Origin: Saturnia japonica | Taxonomy: Eukaryota; Arthropoda; Insecta; Lepidoptera; Saturniidae | DNA length: 64,000 nt | Assembly (NCBI GenBank): GCA_033032175.1 | Contig: CM065320.1 | Location: 1,116,001-1,180,000 of the forward strand | Direction of reading: 5' to 3' | In this document: positions 47,307-57,416 of the stretch, one piece after another | How positions within the stretch are numbered: position 1 is the stretch's first letter | Layout of the letters: each line of letters starts with the position of its first letter | Notes under the pieces: model-generated | What the model was told of the DNA's origin: nothing | Database searches by the model: none | What the model saw: the letters and a program-made list of their open reading frames with translations, nothing else | Made by a program: the position numbers and the translations under genes

Positions 47307-47360
47307 TGGGTCTTTTATTATTAAAGTATAAATACTGAAGTAGTTATTTGTTTTGTTTAT

Positions 47361-47550
47361 AACCGACTTCTACATAAGACGGGAGATAACTCAATTCGAA
47401 CGTATATTTTTTTATGGATGTTCAGCCGCAACTTCTTTGTTTATGGTCCGATTTGGATGATTATTTTTTGTTCCCATTTTAATTTCATTGGCATTGGACC
47501 TTCAACTTCGAAGATACAAAAGGGAACTTATCAAAACTATTGAAATTGGT
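47361..47550 (+). repeat. LINE-tail-like dispersed repeat, copy 2
   Basis: AACCGACTTCTACATAAGAC head, CAACTTCTTTGTTTATGGTC, CGATTTGGATGATTATTTTT, CCATTTTAATTTCATTGGCA. The reversed partner is at 2670-2850. Confidence 0.65.
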
Positions 47551-47999
47551 TTACTTTTTTATTAAAAATGGTCTTGTATACTGTCAATTGCAAGAATTGA
47601 AATTTAGTTAACAACAAGAAAATTTATAATATGCCTTCGTAAGTACCATCAGTTAGATACACGAATAATTAAAATATTACCAATTAGGTAGATACGTGCA
47701 TATTACGGAGATACATACATTAAACGTCCATTCATTTAAATTCAAAAGGCCAAGTCAATTTTTCAAACAAATTTTTACAGCAAAATTTTGAATTAACCTA
47801 TTAATTAAGCTCGTGTCACCATAGAGAAGAAACATATGCCGAGTATATCTATGGGTCATTTGTCTTCAAATATTATTATTAAGAAAACAAAATATAGACA
47901 ACTATTATTGTCAGATGCTACGTTAAAAAGTACCTATATTAATTCACATGAAGACCTCAATGTAACCCGATGTTATATGACTGTGAACGTGTTAAAACC
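47551..47999. other. No gene seen
   Basis: AT-rich noncoding DNA. Confidence 0.55.
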
Positions 48000-48370
48000 C
48001 TGAGAAACTAACTCACCAGTGCAGCTGTTGCGTGGGGACAGATTTTCAACTTGAGTATGGTGTTTATCTACTAACTACTTAGTAACCAAGCAGGAATTGG
48101 ACAATGCGCTACCGGCCCAAGACCGGTGCATGCACGGCTGCAAGGCCTGCACCGCAAGCGGGAGCCATCAAATGAGGTACGCCGTACTGCTTCACAAACA
48201 AACAATAATTTAATTTCAATTAATTAGCATTGTAAATATTTGTTACGTGGACGGCGATAGTCTCCTTCTGCGAGGTTTTAGTGAGTAGGAGTCTCACATA
48301 ATAATCATTCGCTCCTCCGATCGAGGGTGTACCCACGACAGGTTTCTTGACGATAAAATAAAATAAAAAA
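48000..48370 (+). repeat. Dispersed repeat with A-rich end
   Basis: A GC-rich head (GACCGGTGCATGCACGGCTG, CAAGGCCTGCACCGCAAGCG) is followed by AATCATTCGCTCCTCCGATC, GAGGGTGTACCCACGACAGG, TTTCTTGACG and an A-rich end. The layout is that of a retroposon 3' region familiar from Lepidoptera. No frame is conserved. Confidence 0.5.
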
Positions 48371-49315
48371 AAGGTTTATCATTATTTAAACCACTATATA
48401 TTAGATTTCCAAATCGGAAACAAACACACTTTTAACTAAGTTAAAACACTATGGTGTTTGTGGACCTTCTATTGACTCAATCTTTCATTGACAGACCGCT
48501 GTCTAAAAGCGTAAAGGCATTCTCTTCGGGATCACAAGTCAAAACCTGAGTCCCACAGTGTTCGATTTAGGAACCGTCCATGGTTCTGGTATATAGAAAT
48601 GATCTATCGTTAATGCTTAAGAATTTCGTTATCATGGTTTTTTTTTAAAGACACTTCACGTGAAAATAGTTTCAGTATTAAGGCATTTAAATGCTGCATT
48701 GCTTAAAATATCAGAATGGTTTACTTTAAATATTAGTCTACAACTTATGTAAACAAAACCAGATGTATCAGAGTTGCCCTGCCTAAAGTAAATCTTGTTG
48801 ACACTAATATCAAGATAGAAAGCTAATGAATAGACTTAGCTGATAATATATATTCTTAGGCATAAAACTTGATGCCAAATTTCAATGTGCTTCAAACATT
48901 AAAACTTTGACGAGGAGATAAAGCTCTGCTGCATTGACGCTACTTAAGAATCGCCCGTTCTCAGATATTGCTACCCTTAGGATACTATTTACACGTTTCC
49001 ACCATCCATCGTTTTATAAAAATAACAGAGCCGATGAAATAAGCGGCCGGTGCGCAAAAGATGTATATAAAACAAGAAGTAACAATAAATTCGACTCTAA
49101 TATCACTAGGAGCTTTAATATGAACATTACCTGATAGATGAATACTGCTGTAATTGACGATTCTTGGCTTACGACGACCAGAGTTATCTTGATATTTTGT
49201 TTTATTATTTTTTATTAACGTATTAATTTTATTTATTTGATATTATTAGTTTTATACTTTTTATTTGTATTTCATAAATTAATATTGGATTTATTTAGTT
49301 GTGTCGTCCCCCTTT
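48371..49315. other. No gene seen
   Basis: AT-rich noncoding DNA. A short frame at 48934-49134 lacks support. Confidence 0.5.
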
Positions 49316-49612
49316 CTTCATAGAAGGCAACTAAGGGACTTTTTGGTGACCAAATTATGCCAAAAAAACCATTCCCAAGTACGGTTTATGACAGCCAGGA
49401 AGCTGGTCGTAAAACTTAAGCCAAAACTATTACAGCATGAAAATGAATAGTATAATAAATGAATATAAGCTATGCCAACCCCATCTAGTGTGGGATAAGG
49501 GCAAGAAGAAGAAGAAGAATAAATACAAGCCACGGTAAAACTGTAAATGACTTCAGCGGCTCTGGTTTCAGGGCCCCTCAGGCCAACGGTGTAGTCACTA
49601 CTAAAAAAAAAC
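49316..49612 (+). repeat. Dispersed repeat with (AAG)n patch
   Basis: ATAGAAGGCAACTAAGGGAC, CCAACCCCATCTAGTGTGGG, an AAGAAGAAGAAG run, TCTGGTTTCAGGGCCCCTCA, and an A-run at the end. This is a common lepidopteran repeat type. Confidence 0.55.
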
Positions 49613-49704
49613 AATGTTTATAAATAATATAATGTTTTTAAAACAGGTTGTATAATTTCCCACCCTCTTAATTTATGTAGTGAATTTATTTTAATTTGTT
49701 TTAC

Positions 49705-49790
49705 CACTAGCTGTGTGGACTACAGAATGTCGGTATTTGTGGTGATCCCGCTTCCACCCACGTGTAGAAACACACGATCGAATATTAAAC
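49705..49790 (+). repeat. Family I repeat, head fragment
   Basis: ACTAGCTGTGTGGACTACAG then TGATCCCGCTTCCACCC resembles the family I head (compare the reversed copy at 55915-56062, which has GTGGACTACAGAATGC). Confidence 0.5.
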
Positions 49791-50529
49791 GCTGTTCTTC
49801 ACTTAGTCCTAAGACAATAGTTTGCAGAGTTTCGGACAATTTTAAATAAACTACTAATTTTACTTAGATAAATATTACAATTACAAGAGACTATGAAATT
49901 TAACAATTCGTACATATCGAACTAACATGAAAACAAATTAATACCTAAAGAAGTTATAAATTAAAATTATTATTTTCATACATTTTAACAAATTAACTGA
50001 TAAGTTGCTCGAAATGAGAACCATTTTCTTGTATGCACAGATTTTATTATTGTATTTTATTGTACACGAGTTTGACTGTTGCTTAACTCTTCACCAGCTC
50101 AACAACATCAGCATCATTCACAGTATGTCAACACATTTAACTCAAAAATTGGATTGTCTAAATTTACTCGCTGTGGACGTTGTACGCGTCTCTTGAGTCT
50201 TCCAACGTTTACTAAATTTTCTACCATTCGCAACAACATCAAAGGGAGGTAGTGCATATAGTAATTGATTTGAAAATTTCTGTCTACTTGGAGCAGTAGG
50301 ACTGGTCGAATACCTCCACGCTACGCAAGATCGCAGCCAAATAACCCATTCGCAACGCGCTAGTGATACCATAGATAGATACAAGCGTCCATAAGCTACG
50401 GTAAATTCTCGTATAGAAACTTGTAAGATATATCATTTTTTTAAACTGATTTTCATCTTGATTTTTGTTTGTTGGGAGTATGTAAAACGAATATAAATTA
50501 ATAAATTTGTCGTAACATAAAATATTCAT
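49791..50529. other. No confident gene; open minus-strand frame 50142-50384
   Basis: On the minus strand 80 codons are open and the middle (APSRQKFSNQLLYALPPFDV) has a protein-like composition. I do not recognise it. It could be a transposon or gene fragment. The rest is AT-rich. Confidence 0.3.
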
Positions 50530-50620
50530 GTGGTGTCAAAATCAGTCCAACCGCTTCGGAGATTACCCGGAACAAACAGACAACAGTTTTGAAAATGGGC
50601 TTTTTATATGGTACTTTCAT
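50530..50620 (+). repeat. Family I repeat, tail fragment
   Basis: TCAAAATCAGTCCAACCGCT, CGGAGATTACCCGGAACAAA, CAGACAACAGTTTTGAAAAT match 20665-20750. Confidence 0.75.
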
Positions 50621-51471
50621 ATGCATTTAGTAAAATACTGTTATTGTGAGATTAAAAACAGACACTTCAATTTTATTTATTGTATATATTAGTGTAAGCA
50701 ATTGTAAACGAACCTTTACAAATAAATTAAAAAAAAACTAAAACCAGCTTATTTTGAATCATGTACAAGTGGGTACTATAATTGAATCCTTAGATAGTTA
50801 TATTTAAATTATTATTAAAGTAAATTTATTAAAATTCAGTTATTATAAAGTAAACAATCTTGTGCACTTTAATAATCACTCTCTCATTAACTTTTATTTA
50901 AGATCTAACAAAGTCTTGAACTCATTCTATAAATTTCATACTTTCCATCACGTGCTATGCAATCATTTTATCGAGCTAGGATTTTTTTTAAACCGGTTTT
51001 TTCTAATTAATGAATGAATAATAGACATTTTCATTTAGTAATTGTTTGATTGTAATTGAACTTATCTCAAAGAACTCTGTTAATATCACGATATCCAATT
51101 TGCCTACTTATTATCATGAACTTAATATTAATTTTACGAAGTTGAAAGGTTCATTTCCCATGGTATCTTAATTAAGGCACTTTCACACTAAACAAGGGCG
51201 CCGTAAGAAACAAAGAGCTCCCAAGTTAAGAAAGTAAGATTAATGAAAGCAGTTTTGTAATTTTAATAACAAAATTTTTATATATTAACTTTTTACGAGT
51301 TCATTTATTTACTATACACCAATTAAAATACAGTGGATAAATACCTAACAACAATCTTACCTGTTTTAAATAAAAATGTATGTCAAATACGAATTTTTTT
51401 CCAGTTTGTTTGAAAGGACAGATTTATGCGCGATTCAATAAGGTTGTATACTTTAACTTAATGCAGATATT
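50621..51471. other. No gene seen
   Basis: AT-rich noncoding DNA. Confidence 0.55.
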
Positions 51472-51662
51472 TGATAGCTAAGCGGTAACATGTTCGGACA
51501 CCACGTCGATTGACGTAAGTTCGTATCATAGAAGAAGCCATAGCTTTCAGTGAAGGAAAAACATCGTGATAAAACCATAGCATGATGGTAGGTTGGCACC
51601 ATCTTGTTGACTATCCGTCGCTAGCTGTTTAAGAAAGTCAGTACAGCAGCATCACCATATAA
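51472..51662 (+). mobile_element. SINE family D with tRNA-like head
   Basis: GATAGCTAAGCGGTAACATG (box A type), AAGTTCGTATCATAG (degenerate box B), AGCTTTCAGTGAAGGAAAAA, CATCGTGATAAAACCATAGC, then a shortened body. Confidence 0.65.
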
Positions 51663-51951
51663 AATTAGAAATAATTCAAAAAAATTAAGTGTAAAGGGAC
51701 GCCTAACAAATGTGAAACTTCTAAATTTTATTCGTATTTTTATATTTAAATATAAATAAATATAAAACCTTTTTTTATAGTTATTAAATTTTATTTATTT
51801 AAGTACACCTAAATAAAATATGTATACTAGTTCATTATTTTGTTTTTATGTAATTATTTAGAAGAGAAATATATTTCATGCCGTATTCACAAATAAATAA
51901 ACCCTTTATAGAATGCTGGTACATTACTAACACAGACATAAAGTAGTGAAT

Positions 51952-52302
51952 ATGTTTAGTAGAGAGAGAAGCGTTCATATAAATGTTGAGAGGGAAGAGC
52001 TGAGCCCCATCCCAAGTTCGGTGTTATCAACCCGGCATCCAACCAGCAAAGCCTTCTTGCTCAACGTCCACTCGTTATCGACAGGTGAACGCCGCATGGC
52101 CAACAGGTCAACATCGTGTATCAACGACCGAGTAGTTATACCATTTCCATTTCTTTATTTTTTCGATGACAGCTCCTGTGAAAACTTGAACGAGCGTCTT
52201 TTTTACATTATGTGTGCATTATTTTATAAAAAATATGACGTTTACACACGTACAAGGGAAACTGATAGGGATAGAGCTATATCGATAAACGTAACACGAT
52301 AA
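51952..52302 (+). CDS. Open frame of 116 codons, unrecognised
   Basis: ATG 51952 opens 116 codons to TAA 52300-52302. Composition at 51975-52150 is richer in GC than the flanks. The predicted peptide begins MFSRERSVHINVEREELSPI and has no signal peptide, membrane segment or motif I know. There is no clear splice partner. It may be a lineage-specific gene, a conserved noncoding block or chance. Confidence 0.2.
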   Translation: MFSRERSVHINVEREELSPIPSSVLSTRHPTSKAFLLNVHSLSTGERRMANRSTSCINDRVVIPFPFLYFFDDSSCENLNERLFYIMCALFYKKYDVYTRTRETDRDRAISINVTR

Positions 52303-52723
52303 CAGACCCGATATTATTTTACAAAATGTAAGAAACTAAACTACTGCCGGATACTTTTGTACAAATTTATTAACTAATATTATATTTCATTACAAGATGT
52401 TACACGTATTAATTCTTGATTGATAATGCCAACTTCTTTAAAATTTTCGAAGCTGTTGTAAAATAAGTAGGTATAGGTAGGTACTCGACAATGAAACGAA
52501 ATAATTATAACGACAGATAATCTTTATTTGAATGTTTTTGTTGTATTTGTCTTTGTTCAAAATATAATAAATATATATATGAGATCGATATCATTACTTA
52601 TTTGGTCACAACACTACAACTATCAAATTAGAACTGTCATTGAGAAAATAAAAAAATGGAAATAGTATAGTGAGCGATTTTCACCGCGCCACGGCTACGA
52701 CTATTGTTATACTTGCGGTCCAT

Positions 52724-52823
52724 TCAGTAGTGGCGTTTTAACAACTCGCGATCCACTCGCCGCGCCGTCCGCATATGACCTGCTTGCGTGCGAGTCGATA
52801 CGGTGATATTACTGAGGTGACAA
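52724..52823 (+). promoter_or_regulatory. Candidate transcription start and first exon
   Basis: TTCAGT at 52723-52728 matches the insect initiator (TCAGT). The following 100 bp are CpG-rich (CACTCGCCGCGCCGTCCGC) and end at the strong donor GTGAGT at 52824. An ATG at 52775 opens 16 codons in phase 1 to the donor. The target gene is unknown. The Ly6-like gene starting at 57417 lies downstream on the same strand. Confidence 0.35.
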
Positions 52824-53169
52824 GTGAGTATATATATATATGGAACTGAGTACAAAGAAACCTCAACCGCACCAGACGTTACGGTGCTGGTCGGGTTGAT
52901 AAGTGAGTCCCATAGAAAAACTCTAATAAACCTTTTGCAAACAAAACAGTCACTTTACTTTTTTTTCTCTACTTCAATGAATATTACAAGAAAGAGGTTT
53001 TATTAATTTAACGATGTATTGGCATGTTATTTGAAGCATCCTGGCATGACTCCTTACGTTCCAAGTTTTTTATTAAAAAATAATTATTGCTGAAACTGTT
53101 TTTGCTGATTACTAAAATTTTAAAACTTTCTGGATATTTTCTACAAATGAAACAATCTAATCTTTCTTT

Positions 53170-54340
53170 TTTACATTAAATACCACTTTCAGATAAAGAA
53201 TTATAGACCGGTAAAATTATAGCCCTACTTGAAGAAAGTTGTTCGCAAACTTATGTTTCTCAGCGGCTAAGTGTGAGTCGTTCAACGGTTCAGAGTACTT
53301 GCCAACGGTATCAAGAGACTGGTTCGGTCAAAAGAAGACCAAGTTCGGGAAGACAATGAAAACAGAACCACGAGATTGCCACATTTTGATGAGCCAGACG
53401 TTGCGGAATCGTAAGGCGTCAAGTTTGGACCTAAAGAAGAGCCTTCAAGAAGTAAGAAGAGGAGAAGTTAGCTTGTGGACGGTCAGGAGAAGGCTTTTGG
53501 CTGCCTATATCCGCAGTTACCATGTATTGTATGTGTATTCTCCTTTAGATATAATGTCTGAGCATGCTCCTTTATAATATTGAGCGTCGACGTTTACTTA
53601 AGTATTGTAAGTAAGTGTGAACAGTTAATAAATAGCTTTCATAGAATACGGTCGACTTCATTTAGTTAACCCAAACCCCCAACATTACACCACCCGAACT
53701 GGGGCCCTAAATTACTCCGTGTTTCTCGACTTCAGTTTGCTCAAAACTGTGCTTCATGGACTCTGGAAGACTGGAACAAAGTATTTTCTCTGATGAAGCT
53801 AGAATCTCTTTGTGTGAAGAGGACCAACGCTGGCGAGTACTGCGGAAAAACAGGGGACCACTATGCGGAAGTGTTTTTCGAAGAAATTACCCAATATGAT
53901 TGAGGCTCCGTAACGTTTTTGGCAGCAATTAATTCGATGGAGCGTACGGGTTAGTTTTCATACAAAATGAAACATTGAATGCACACCGGTACATAATGGA
54001 AGTCCTAATTCCACATGCACAGCCCGAATTGACTGCTTTTGAGAAGATTCAATTTTTATGGACGACAATGCTCGCCCTCACCGTTCTAGCGACGTGGGAG
54101 CGTACATGCAAGAGGTTGGGTTTCATCGTTTAGATTGGTTAGCTTGAAGTCCTGACCTCAGTCCATTTGAGCATGTCTGGGATGTTCTAAAGAGACGGAT
54201 AAGATCGGTGAAACCTGATCGATAAAATATTAGGGAACTAAAAAGAATCATTGCAGAAGAGTGCGAACGTATTCCTCAAAATGCATTTAAAAAATATCGT
54301 GGAATCATGCCCAGAAGGATTTCAAGACCTTGATTTTGGC
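53170..54340 (+). pseudogene. Decayed Tc1-like transposase, second family
   Basis: The remnant follows a Tc1-group transposase in order. An N-terminal helix-turn-helix part (YVSQRLSVSRSTVQS, RYQETGSVKRRPSSGR) lies at 53215-53345. In another frame come LRNRKASSLDLKKSLQE and SLWTVRRRLLAAYIRSYH (53395-53520), then an LTR-like insert. The catalytic domain follows with SDEARISLCEEDQRWRVLRK (53790-53850), ETLNAHRYIMEVLIPHAQP (53970-54020), a DDNARPH second-Asp motif (54062) and SPDLSPFEHVWDVLKRR with the final Glu (about 54150-54195). Several frameshifts and stops interrupt it. It differs clearly from the element at 18627. Terminal inverted repeats were not found. Confidence 0.85.
53523..53689. mobile_element. 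LTR-like insertion (167 bp) inside the transposase remnant
   Basis: The insert starts TGTA and ends TACA, and it separates two parts of the transposase that are contiguous in the family (YIRSYH and PELGPKLLRVSR). CCA occurs at both borders (53520-53522 and 53690-53692). An AATAAA-like TTAATAAATAG and the C-rich end AACCCAAACCCCCAACATTA suit a short solo LTR, but a 3-bp duplication is shorter than usual. Confidence 0.4.
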
Positions 54341-54399
54341 AAGAGGAGGTGACCTCCTGGTTACCAGGTTTCTACAGTTGTTACTTTAATTAAATTAAA

Positions 54400-55485
54400 T
54401 AAAAAAAACTTTTCTATATTGTTTACCATTTCTTATTGTTTGGACATGTACGTCGGTTTTACGGAATTCATCGAAAATTAATAAAAAAATGCCAGAATTC
54501 CCTTCACGTAATATGAACGATTATAATTATACAGATTAGTTTACGTCAAACAATTAAATTCAATTGAATGAACTGAAATCGACCTTTCAACATAAATTTC
54601 CCACCAAAAGTATTAGAAAACGAACGCAAACACTTAGTGAATGAAGTTATTACAATTAATTTTCATTATAAAATAGTGATAAAGATACTCTACTAGGTAC
54701 TATATTTCGATGAACGATGAACATAAATAAAATATGAAACAACACTTTTCATAATTTGCATTAAAAAATTTAAAAAGCATTAGTACTGAATACCAGATGT
54801 TTTGCTCATTTTTAATCATCTCAACATTTCAACTGTGAATTTAGTAGTGGCAGCGAGTAGTGCATTGAAAATTAACTTAAAAGTAAAGAAAAATCAAAGC
54901 TTCTAGATAAATGACTGCAAAAAGCAAATATTGCCCGGTTGAACGTTTTCTATTTCCGGAGCTGTCCCGACAATGCACTGTTGTTCTGTTGTTAGTAAAC
55001 AAAAAGACAAAGCTTGCATCCCTACATGACAACGCCAAACAAACACTTTAACGTTTTCTTACTTGTATTGCCTTGTTGAAACGCTTTAACTAGATAGATA
55101 GAAGCCTAGATCGCTTGATAAAACGGTAAATTCTATAAAAATATTAACTGCATGAACTTACCTATACCTGAAATTTATTTAAAGATATATTGTCATATTT
55201 CCTTTATCAGGTAGATACATATTCGGGAGTAATACAATCTAATTTAATCGAACAATCATTGGAAAAGTTATATTTGATATATGTTTGATACATAGATTAA
55301 TTATTAGTTGTTCGGTGGCGCCACACCAGCTTCAACCAATCATTAATGTATGGTTTGATATAACTAGTTTTAAAAACGAAAATATTCAAATTAATATTCG
55401 TCAACAAACTATTAATTAGTTCACCTACCATTCGTAGAACAGCTTTTTACTGAATGCGTATGAAAGCATATACGTTAATTATAAC
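54400..55485. other. No gene seen
   Basis: AT-rich noncoding DNA. Confidence 0.55.
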
Positions 55486-55488
55486 ATA

Positions 55489-55625
55489 TTTTTATCGTTA
55501 TAGGTTTAGCCTCGTTGCCCAAAATTGTAGCAAGCTAAGACAAGTGGAAGATTGTTTTCAAGTGCAGGTGCCAGAACACACCTATTGGTGTTTGGCGACA
55601 GATTTTTATCTATCTGTCTCTGTAT
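55489..55625 (-). repeat. SINE family D fragment, minus strand
   Basis: On the minus strand: AAAATCTGTCGCCAAACACC, AATAGGTGTGTTCTGGCACC, a shortened middle, and the GCTAAACCTATAACGAT end that is characteristic of this family here. Confidence 0.75.
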
Positions 55626-55914
55626 TTGTTCCGGCTAATCTTCGAAACGTTCGTACCGATTATGACCAAGACTTTCTCTGACAGATAGCTGATATACTGT
55701 AGCTGACTACATTTTATTTAGAGAAAGAAAAGAATTCGTGTTCCGCACAAATAAAATAAACTACGTAGGTAACGTAAGTAGTGACGTTAATGGTGAATTT
55801 TCGGGGCGCTTGAATGGCTTACGCTGAGTAAACCTTAAGAGATATTATATCAAATTAATGTAGCAATTACGTAATTGTAGATCATAAAAAGACTTATAAA
55901 AAAGTCAGCGAGAT
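55626..55914. other. No gene seen
   Basis: Short noncoding stretch between repeats. Confidence 0.5.
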
Positions 55915-56062
55915 GTATTTCGTCTATCTCCTAAGGAACACTCATAACAAGCATTTTTGTCTTTAGAATAACCGGGAGCGGGGGTAGCGTGATTTGCGCG
56001 TGTGCTCGATCGACAGCATTCTGTAGTCCACGCTAGTGCAGCCGCGGCAAATCTAGTCACTA
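55915..56062 (-). repeat. Family I repeat, head, minus strand
   Basis: On the minus strand: ACTAGATTTGCCGCGGCTGC, GTGGACTACAGAATGCTGTC, GATCGAGCACACGCGCAAAT, CCCGCTCCCGGTTATTC. Matches 20303-20440. Confidence 0.75.
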
Positions 56063-56527
56063 ATAAAATTACAGTTTACTATGTATTCGTAGGTGGTATA
56101 CATAATATATGACTTAGATATTTAAAGAGATTATGTACGATTAATACCACCACGTAGGCACTCGTAAGTCCACATACGTCAGTCTGGTTCTTTCCTCGCT
56201 GATCGAACGAGGTGTAGATGAAATCGATTTGTCGTCTGCCAATATTGAAAAGGTATAATTTCATTAGAGTTGCAATGATCGTTGTGGACTCAAGGGTAGC
56301 TACCAATCCTCCCTCCCCTTCCCAGCAAGGTGTGGGTAAGCTCAGTGCTGGCCGACTTGAATCACAAGCAACGCGAATACTCCTGCATTATGTGTCACAC
56401 TCTGGATGGTTAAATATGTGTAGCTATTTTTAAGTAACAGCTTGAAGCTATTGTTAATGGAGATTCAAATATTTTTAGAGAAGGCAATACTGCAGCAAGG
56501 TATGATGCATGACCTGAATAAAATCCA
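56063..56527. other. No confident gene; GC-richer piece 56140-56400
   Basis: Short frames are open on both strands over the GC-richer piece, without motifs. It is repeat-free as far as I can tell. Confidence 0.35.
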
Positions 56528-56720
56528 GCTAATTTTTTTTTATAACTAGGGTGACAAACAAGCATAACATAGATATCACCAGCGCATTTCACAAAGTTAT
56601 TTGGCTGCGATCTTCTGTCAGGTGGACGTAATGCACCAGCCGGACAGCCCTAATTAGAGAGAAATCTTCAAAAAAGTTTCTCAGTGCCCTAAATGTCCTT
56701 TAAACCCACTTTCCCATGGA
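56528..56720 (+). repeat. Dispersed repeat, family F, copy 2
   Basis: TTTTTATAACTAGGGTGACA, CCGGACAGCCCTAATTAGAG, AGAAATCTTCAAAAAAGTTT, CAGTGCCCTAAATGTCC; see 6531-6715. Confidence 0.55.
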
Positions 56721-57416
56721 GCTTTTTGCTTGTGCCGTCCCACTTAACAATTACTTTTATTATTAATAATTATGGTTATTACCACAATGTCTAATAGGTT
56801 TATGACATTATGACATCCATGCGATGGTTAGGATCAATTCATCGTATATTAACAAAATATACATAAAAATTTATCTTCAAATAAAATAAAAAGTAATCTT
56901 GACCCTACATTATATATTATTTACAATTTAAAAGATCATAATATCATGATAATGTGAGGACGTAAAAAACTACCTTTCTCACGCGATGCTATCTTTATAA
57001 AATTAATATACCATACACGTCGCACGTCGGCCAGTCGAAAAAACACAACGATGGTTATCTACACAATAAAAAATGTTAAAAATAGCAAGAATAAAATAAA
57101 ACATAATGTATAAAGTGTTCTTTGAGTCCGTCACTCGTTCCAATAATTTGCGAATTAAAACGATCACGCTTGAAAATGCCATTGAAACTAAAAAATGATT
57201 GTGTAAGTAATCTTATCATAAAATCAGTCCAGTTCACCGTTAATGAATATTTATAGATAATTTTAAACATTACTGATTACAATTGAATTATAATGCAATG
57301 ATATCACTGTTCAGTCGATTTCAAACAATTGGTGATAAACAATAAATCCCCTTCAGTCGGAAGCGAATAAGACTTTGTTTTGTTTTTAATTTGATTATTC
57401 GTTTTTAGTTTCATGT
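56721..57416. other. No gene; presumed 5' flank of the Ly6-like gene
   Basis: AT-rich. A GC-richer spot near 57010-57055 (CACGTCGCACGTCGGCC) could be promoter-proximal. Confidence 0.4.
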
